DNA of 64,000 nucleotides from Agathobaculum sp. Marseille-P7918 (GTDB taxonomy: Bacteria; Bacillota; Clostridia; Oscillospirales; Butyricicoccaceae), in assembly GCF_900625105.1 (NCBI RefSeq), contig NZ_UYYD01000002.1, forward strand, positions 496,001-560,000, in the 5' to 3' direction. The stretch's first letter is position 1, and every line of letters starts with the position of its first letter. Under the pieces are notes generated by a model. That model was not told the origin of the DNA. It saw only the letters and a list, made by a program, of their open reading frames with translations, and did not search any database. Made by a program: the position numbers and the translations under genes. Positions 59,953 through 64,000 of this stretch are shown piece after piece.

Positions 59953-61017
59953 TCATTGTGCGTAAACGGTCTGCTTTTCGTTTGCCTTTTCGATTCCAAA
60001 ATGCGTCTGCACGATCTCATCCAGCTGCGCTGCGATCTGCGCAAAATCCTGATTCAGATCCAGTGTCCGCACGCTGATCTGATTGCCACTCATCTGATAA
60101 ACGTCATCCGGCTGTGTCTCTTCATCGGTACGAGCATAGAGCAGCATGCCGGAAACCTGCTTTTTTGGCTGATTGGCCTGTTCGTTTTTGACATAGGTGA
60201 AAATCTGATACAGGTTATGTGAGTGTATCGTCGGCTTATCAAAGTGCATCTGCATGGAATGCGCATAATATTTTGCGTCTATAATTAAAATCCGGCCGTC
60301 ATGTGACAACACAACATCGCTTTGCATCGCTGGTAGCCGAGCCAAAGATGCACCACTCGCTGCCCACCGGATTCGAGGTGCGCGGACAGTGAGATTTGAA
60401 AATTCTTGATAATAGTATTGGAATATAAACTTTTCATACAGCTTGTGCATGTGCTGCTCATCCAGAAAGTCCATCAGGCGGACAGAACCATCCTCGGTCG
60501 TTTGCAGCAGCCCTTGCAGCACCATTTGGCAAATCCCGATCAGCATGCGATAAGTTTGATTGTTGCGATTGTACTGTATATTCCAGCGGATGCTTCGGAT
60601 CGGCAGTGTTTGCACGCCTTCAAAGAAAACCAGCACACGCCGGAGCGCTTTCTTCCGTTCCGTATCGATTTTGCTGCGCAGCAGAAACAGCATGGTGGTT
60701 TTCAGCACACGGTTCAGATCGTTATCGGCTGAAAATTCATCATAAGTACATACCAGCTGTCCGCGCATCTTGCTTCTCGTTCGAATGGAGTCGGAAAGCT
60801 CGATCCGGCCACGCGGAGAGGACAACGCATCGGTTTTGAGCCGATATTCACGATGCAAACCGCGCTTGACCTGTATGGCGACCCCTTTGGACAAAATTGC
60901 AGCACATAGATCTGCCACATGATGATAAGTTTCAAGTGCCAGATCCCGATAGCCTTGCTCGGATAAAGTTTGAAACGCATAGGACAGCATGTAGTAGATG
61001 TTTTGAATCGGTATCAC
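59953..61017 (-). CDS. mcrC: McrC-type subunit of a modification-dependent restriction system
   Basis: A 354-aa McrC protein that pairs with McrB to cut DNA containing modified bases. The start is GTG at 61017, overlapping the McrB stop (GTGA), preceded by AAGGGGCG; it gives the classic N-terminus IPIQNIYYMLSYAF. The C-terminal PD-(D/E)xK nuclease core is seen as MQSDVVLSHDGRILIIDAKYY (in short: SDVVL ... LIIDAKYY, about residues 245-265). The end of the gene is contained in a hairpin (AAGCAGACCGTT/AACGGTCTGCTT) that may terminate transcription. Confidence 0.92.
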   Translation of the reverse strand: MIPIQNIYYMLSYAFQTLSEQGYRDLALETYHHVADLCAAILSKGVAIQVKRGLHREYRLKTDALSSPRGRIELSDSIRTRSKMRGQLVCTYDEFSADNDLNRVLKTTMLFLLRSKIDTERKKALRRVLVFFEGVQTLPIRSIRWNIQYNRNNQTYRMLIGICQMVLQGLLQTTEDGSVRLMDFLDEQHMHKLYEKFIFQYYYQEFSNLTVRAPRIRWAASGASLARLPAMQSDVVLSHDGRILIIDAKYYAHSMQMHFDKPTIHSHNLYQIFTYVKNEQANQPKKQVSGMLLYARTDEETQPDDVYQMSGNQISVRTLDLNQDFAQIAAQLDEIVQTHFGIEKANEKQTVYAQ

Positions 61018-63188
61018 GCGATCGCGCCCCTTAACCGGTTTGTCCAATTCTGTACTTTGGACGGTTCGTCAAACCAGTATTCCCGAAGCAGCGGGATTAG
61101 TTCAAACTCAACGATTTCCTCCAGCTTTTGCGCAATATCGCCATCCAATGCACAGAAGAAGCTGTGACCGATGCAGAATCCCGCCCCCAGTGATTCATCC
61201 GACGCAATCGCCTTGTTGAGTTCTTCAACCTGCGCAATCAGCCGGTCAAATTTCTCGTTTGCCAACTCCGTCTGATAGGCTTGGAAGCCCGCAGTACGGA
61301 AACCGGGTTCCAGATCGAAAAACGCAAAGCGACGGCGCAGCGCATAGTCCAGCATGGCAAGACTGCGGTCAGCGGTGTTCATTGTGCCGATGATATAGAT
61401 GTTTTCCGGCACAGAGAATTGATCGTGATTTGGCAGCGTCACTTTCACTTTTCCACGCTTGTCCTTTTCCACCAGCATGAACAGCTCACCGAAAATTTTG
61501 CTCAGATTCCCGCGGTTGATTTCGTCGATGATGAAGAAATACGGGTTATCGCTGTCGTCTTCCGCCTGCTTACAGAAGCTGTAAAATACGCCGGGATTGG
61601 GCTTGAATCCGTTCCCATCCGGACGATACCCCATGATGAAATCCTCATAGGCATAGCTTTGGTGAAACTGCACCATGGCCACACGTTCTGCATTTTTGCA
61701 GCCCATGATGGAATAGGCAAGACGACGGGCAATAAAGGTTTTGCCGACGCCGGGGGCACCCTGTAAAACAATATTCTTTTTATGGTGCAGCAACGATTTG
61801 AGTTTTTGGTATTTCGCCGCATCCATATACACTTCTTCGAGGAATTGCGCCGCATTATATGGCGGATAAAGGATCTCGGGCGGTTCTTGGTCGTTGATCT
61901 CATCGCTTTCGAACAGCGCACTCATCTGTTTTACATAGTCTGTGTATGGGGTGATATCGGTCAGCGTTTTCATGGCAGCTTGTCCGGGATGTTGCCATTC
62001 GCCCTTGTGGGTCCACTCTACCTTGCGCACATTTTTGTATTGGCTGCGAGTAGAATCGAAGAAATACGCCGACCGGACAATGCCGCGCCCGATTACAGTG
62101 TGCATGCCCTTTTTGGCAAAGACGATATCGCCGGGTTTCATCTCGTTGGCAAACTGCCATGTCGCATGTGCAGCCATCTTGTACGAGCGACTGGGGTCCA
62201 TCGTCTCTTTCATGCGCTGCTTCATCTCTTCCTTGTTGCTAAACGAGCGCAAATCGCCGATTTTATCCCAACCGATCGCCATAATACCATGCTGATAGCA
62301 TTCATCCCAAATTTTTGCGCCATCCCCCGGTGCATACAACCAATATCGAACTGTGTTTGCATCCTCGTCCAACGTATCCTGCTGAGGTGTAGGTATAGCC
62401 TCTTGATGGGTATTGGCTGCAGCTGCACGTTTTTTCTGGTTTACCTCCTCGGAATACCGCCACGCTTCCGCACTCAGTTCCATGAAATCGTGATACGGAC
62501 AGGTGCCGCTCTGCAAATAGGTGCGCATCTTCTCTGTGATCGCAAAATACTTCTCGGCTGAGATTTTAGATTCAGGGGCAGACAATGTGTTGACTATCTC
62601 GTCCGGGATTTTGCCGGACTCATAGATGAACCATGTGTTTCGCTGATCCAGATTGAGAAAAACCTGTGGTGCAATCCAGTATAACCCCATAGTGATCTTA
62701 CTGTTGCCAATTCCTCTCTTTTGAATCGTTCGGTCAAAGTACAAGAAGAGCTCTGCCCGATTTGTCTCCGTCTGATTGTCTGCATACCGGAGCGCTGCGG
62801 AAAACAGCTGCCAAAGGTCTTCGATATCGTTTTCCCCGCGATAACCGGTGAAATCATAAAACGTCGCATTCTGGTTATTCAGCACCGGTACGCTGACAAA
62901 GGAGGTGGGCAGCGCTGCAGAAATATCAAAAAGCTCTGCCATTGCTGCAATGATTTTTTTGCGGTTATCCTCCCGCTGAGAGCTTTTATTGAACAAGCCA
63001 AACACAGTGAAGGGGTCAATGTCCACAATCTGCTGATCTCGTTCCAATGTTGGCATTGCAATTCCGGTGTTCTGATATACCTGTTGGATTTTGCCGATCA
63101 AGGTCTGCCGATCATCATGATAAGCAAGCAGCTTACGCGCCAGCGCCTGATAAAAATCAACCCAATCAAATTGCTTTTGATCATCCAT
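61014..63188 (-). CDS. mcrB: McrB-type GTPase with EVE domain
   Basis: A 724-aa protein. Residues 1-250 form an N-terminal domain of the DUF-type seen in McrB relatives (FTGYRGENDIEDLW, ITMGLYWIAP). Residues about 278-415 form an EVE/PUA-like domain (YWLYAPGDGAKIW, GIMAIGWDKIGDL, MKPGDIVFAKKGMHTVIGRG), which binds modified bases. The C-terminal AAA+ motor has Walker A GAPGVGKT (about 480), Walker B FFIIDEINRGN (about 550) and the McrB motif NTADRS (about 602). ATG at 63188 is best spaced after GGAGGAG; ATG at 63194 is possible. Confidence 0.92.
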   Translation of the reverse strand: MDDQKQFDWVDFYQALARKLLAYHDDRQTLIGKIQQVYQNTGIAMPTLERDQQIVDIDPFTVFGLFNKSSQREDNRKKIIAAMAELFDISAALPTSFVSVPVLNNQNATFYDFTGYRGENDIEDLWQLFSAALRYADNQTETNRAELFLYFDRTIQKRGIGNSKITMGLYWIAPQVFLNLDQRNTWFIYESGKIPDEIVNTLSAPESKISAEKYFAITEKMRTYLQSGTCPYHDFMELSAEAWRYSEEVNQKKRAAAANTHQEAIPTPQQDTLDEDANTVRYWLYAPGDGAKIWDECYQHGIMAIGWDKIGDLRSFSNKEEMKQRMKETMDPSRSYKMAAHATWQFANEMKPGDIVFAKKGMHTVIGRGIVRSAYFFDSTRSQYKNVRKVEWTHKGEWQHPGQAAMKTLTDITPYTDYVKQMSALFESDEINDQEPPEILYPPYNAAQFLEEVYMDAAKYQKLKSLLHHKKNIVLQGAPGVGKTFIARRLAYSIMGCKNAERVAMVQFHQSYAYEDFIMGYRPDGNGFKPNPGVFYSFCKQAEDDSDNPYFFIIDEINRGNLSKIFGELFMLVEKDKRGKVKVTLPNHDQFSVPENIYIIGTMNTADRSLAMLDYALRRRFAFFDLEPGFRTAGFQAYQTELANEKFDRLIAQVEELNKAIASDESLGAGFCIGHSFFCALDGDIAQKLEEIVEFELIPLLREYWFDEPSKVQNWTNRLRGAIA

Positions 63189-63323
63189 TTGCATTCTCCT
63201 CCACACTTTTCTTATGGGTAAAATTATAATATAGATCACAGAAACGGTCAAACAAATGTCAAGAATCAAGGCCTGCACCACTTTAAGTTTTCAAATGCAA
63301 AACATTTACATTGCACATGGTAA

Positions 63324-63341
63324 GTACTATATTTGTAGTAC
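63324..63341. promoter_or_regulatory. Palindromic operator upstream of the antitoxin gene
   Basis: GTACTA and TAGTAC separated by 6 nt, immediately before the ribosome binding site; RelB-type antitoxins bind such sites to repress their own genes. Confidence 0.6.
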
Positions 63342-63356
63342 AAGGAGGTGCGGCAG

Positions 63357-63617
63357 ATGGACACCAACATGACGTTTCGCATGGACAACCAAACCAAAGT
63401 GCAGATGACAGAGATCTGCAATCAGCTTGGCATGACTCCTTCCACGGCGGCCACTGCCTTTGTGCGCGCTGGCGGGATGCCGTTTCCGGTCCGGCTGGAA
63501 ACTCCGGCTACTGAGATAACACGGGAGCAGATGCTGGCCGATACAGACAATATTCTGAACGATTATGCACAGGCCTATGAGAAAATGTCCGAATCACTTG
63601 GTACAACGAAAGAGTAA
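63357..63617 (+). CDS. RelB/DinJ-family antitoxin, without a toxin partner
   Basis: An 86-aa ribbon-helix-helix antitoxin. The N-terminus NMTFRMDNQTKVQMTEIC and LGMTPSTAATAFVRAG are typical of RelB/DinJ proteins that repress their own promoter and neutralise a YafQ/RelE-type toxin. AAGGAGGTGCGGCAG precedes the ATG. No toxin frame follows: the next gene converges from the other strand, 8 nt away. It is either an orphan or works with a toxin elsewhere. Confidence 0.9.
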   Translation: MDTNMTFRMDNQTKVQMTEICNQLGMTPSTAATAFVRAGGMPFPVRLETPATEITREQMLADTDNILNDYAQAYEKMSESLGTTKE

Positions 63618-63625
63618 TTGCACGA

Positions 63626-64000
63626 TCAAGGCCGACACCGTTTGCACGGTACATATCCCTGCTCAATCAGGGCCTCTCGCGAACCGGAGTAATCCTCACG
63701 ATTAGACGGCTTGATATCCTCCACGCTGGAGCAGCTTGGACGATGGAACTTACGCGTGTTGTGATTGAACACATAGCTTGGTTCCTCCTCGGGCGGTACT
63801 TGCTCGGTCGGCTCAGAAGGGGCTTCGTCTGCCAATACGCTTTCCCCGGTGGCATAGTCAATCTGCACGCCTAGTTGGACATTGAAAGCATAAACGCAAA
63901 AGCAAATCCCTGCACCGCTGTCCTCGACCGAATAGCCCTCCATGAGAACACCGCTCGCCAATAGGTTTTCTCCCTCGGAAATCGGCGTCGCGCGATAGAG
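63626..64000 (-). CDS. DNA-entry/non-specific nuclease with Ada-like zinc tail, 5' part outside window
   Basis: About 125 C-terminal residues are visible and open to the window edge. LYRATPISEGENLLASGVLMEG and YAFNVQLGVQIDYATGES (both shortened where needed: RATPISEGENL; FNVQLGVQIDYATG) match the end of the EndA-type DNA/RNA non-specific nuclease domain. After a Pro/Glu-rich linker the tail has FHRPSCSSVEDIKPSNR and GYVPCKRCRP, an Ada-type zinc-binding module frequent on secreted Firmicutes nucleases. The catalytic DRGH region would lie beyond the edge. Confidence 0.85.
   Translation of the reverse strand, partial: LYRATPISEGENLLASGVLMEGYSVEDSGAGICFCVYAFNVQLGVQIDYATGESVLADEAPSEPTEQVPPEEEPSYVFNHNTRKFHRPSCSSVEDIKPSNREDYSGSREALIEQGYVPCKRCRP

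Noticed and set aside
59937-59978. Hairpin at the end of mcrC as a firm terminator
   Set aside because: The stem includes the stop codon and the following run of T is poor, so it is mentioned under mcrC but not listed separately.
63194-63281. Upstream in-frame extension of mcrB
   Set aside because: The extension lacks a ribosome binding site and has hydrophobic filler sequence; GGAGGAG points to ATG at 63188 or 63194.
1-64000. CRISPR arrays, rRNA or tRNA genes, prophage structural genes, integrases
   Set aside because: None could be supported on reading both strands; no regularly spaced direct repeats or cloverleaf with CCA-type ends were recognised, though a tRNA search program was not run.

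Overview
The window looks like a chromosome segment of a gut-type Clostridia (Bacillota), most likely an Oscillospirales/Ruminococcaceae-Butyricicoccaceae relative. The grounds are the yaaO-yaaQ-holB-ricT gene order, the MurT-GatD pair, a yybP-ykoY riboswitch upstream of mntP, PRD and SorC regulators, SLH surface proteins, strong GGAGG ribosome binding sites and intrinsic terminators. Genus assignment is inference. No rRNA, tRNA or CRISPR array was seen.

Layout. 1-3.9 kb: amino-sugar and PTS genes on the minus strand (HPr, a lone glucose-type EIIB, nagB, nagA cut by the window edge), a Cys-rich small protein and a BglG/LicT-type antiterminator. 4.1-6.9 kb: trkA-trkH potassium uptake. 7-12.1 kb: a secreted YD-type protein, phosphoglucomutase, and murT-gatD (lipid II amidation). 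12.1-13.1 kb: a Mn riboswitch, a MITE-like palindrome and mntP. 13.2-18.8 kb: a CBS protein and two large SLH-anchored surface proteins. 18.9-22.7 kb: the ricT/holB/darA/decarboxylase operon. 23-25.3 kb: serC and serA. 25.4-28.3 kb: a PepSY lipoprotein with a two-component system.

28.5-39.2 kb is a carbohydrate locus. A split transketolase, a HAD phosphatase and an AraD-like epimerase lie on one arm, and a zinc polyol dehydrogenase diverges from them. A SorC-type regulator follows, then an operon of HPr paralog, gatA, gatB, gatC, hydroxyacid dehydrogenase, FucA-like aldolase and a small zinc-ribbon membrane protein. I read this as uptake of a sugar alcohol by a galactitol-type PTS, oxidation to a ketose phosphate, and entry into the pentose phosphate pathway or aldol cleavage. 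39.4-46 kb carries an unknown anchored protein, a MarR/MFS pair, a cytidylate-kinase-like protein, a MarR/MATE pair and a YczE-type membrane protein.

From about 46 kb the sequence becomes visibly more AT-rich and the content is accessory. 46.4-53 kb is a compact D-amino-acid locus: RidA, a D-serine dehydratase/D-threonine aldolase-type enzyme, a sodium:solute symporter, a DauR-like regulator, an N-acyl-D-amino-acid deacylase and an HpaI-type aldolase. 53.2-58.1 kb holds a copper-amine-oxidase-N surface protein and an ECF sigma factor operon with two tandemly duplicated anti-sigma-like proteins. 58.4-63.2 kb is a defence segment: a decayed hsdR remnant followed by McrC and an EVE-domain McrB. 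The right edge has an orphan RelB/DinJ antitoxin and the C-terminus of a DNA-entry-type nuclease.

The strongest candidates for something undescribed are the D-amino-acid locus, the duplicated anti-sigma pair behind one sigma factor, the mobile palindrome wedged between a Mn riboswitch and its gene, and two HPr proteins that both lack the regulatory serine.
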